Origin: Deltaproteobacteria bacterium
GTDB taxonomy: Bacteria; Desulfobacterota; Deferrisomatia; Deferrisomatales; JACRMM01
Reading direction: 5' to 3'
Length of the DNA stretch: 64,000 bases
Assembly (NCBI GenBank): GCA_016214985.1
Contig: JACRMM010000049.1
Coordinates: 62,001-126,000, forward strand
The notes beneath the pieces were generated by a model that worked only from the letters and a program-made list of their open reading frames with translations, was not told where the DNA came from and ran no database searches. Shown here in pieces: positions 61,934 through 64,000 of this stretch. Each line of letters begins with the position of its first letter. The first letter of the stretch is position 1. Both the position numbers and the translations under genes were made by a program.

Positions 61934-64000
<2,067 letters not shown>

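Overview
The window is one stretch of a GC-rich (roughly two-thirds GC) bacterial chromosome with densely packed, mostly plus-strand genes, many overlapping by 1-4 bases at ATGA, GTGA or TGATG junctions and often starting with GTG. Gene content and order suggest a Desulfuromonadota/deltaproteobacterial relative of Geobacter or Deferrisoma: ffh-rpsP-rimM-trmD-SPOUT methyltransferase-rplS-rnhB-yraN, pilMNOPQ-aroCKB, aroQ next to an M24 peptidase, dapA-dapB...dapL, a DsbC-like protein with a CxxCH motif, and SPOR and PilZ proteins. The lineage is inferred from synteny and was not computed.

Layout: 1-6.3 kb, a LysM protein and the SRP/ribosomal/tRNA-modification run. 6.3-9.7 kb, an atypical orphan gene and gyrA. 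9.85-25.2 kb, one long gene train: type IV pilus assembly pilMNOPQ, shikimate genes aroC-aroK-aroB, three secreted lipoproteins (vWA, unknown, and a Big_1-like protein with Ca-loop-like repeats), two small genes (one Roadblock/LC7-like), aroQ and an M24 peptidase. 25.3-34.4 kb: gcvH, a large TPR protein, an ExeA-like ATPase with an altered P-loop, secA, argJ, an M42 peptidase and smpB. 34.5-45.3 kb: a possible acyltransferase under a CRP-like dyad, pcnB, an hsp20-lon-like operon, cardiolipin synthase, a haem-motif DsbC-like protein, an acyl-CoA synthetase with a tiny membrane protein upstream, and cobQ. 45.3-53 kb: a small lipoprotein, an FmdB zinc ribbon, dapA-dapB, then about 3 kb of accessory DNA (a PEP-CTERM remnant and a lipoprotein/metalloprotease gene cut by an in-frame TAA), then dapL-folK. 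53-64 kb: an APH/ATPase fusion, ilvE with two small genes, a B12-type radical SAM protein, a PilZ protein, a nitrilase-family amidase, a Cys-rich miniprotein, a SPOR protein, yqeY and the start of mutS2.

Most of the window is housekeeping. The accessory parts are the secreted cassette inside the pil-aro train (18.2-22.9 kb), the broken metalloprotease/PEP-CTERM block (48.0-50.9 kb) and the compositionally odd gene at 6.4 kb. No rRNA, tRNA, CRISPR array, IS element or prophage was seen. Proposed sigma-70 promoters often have the form TTGACn, 17-18 bases, then TAnnnT, with TAGGAT recurring as the -10. No complete unknown system (such as a defence island) is evident. The best candidates for something new are the pilus-linked surface cassette and the altered ATPases.
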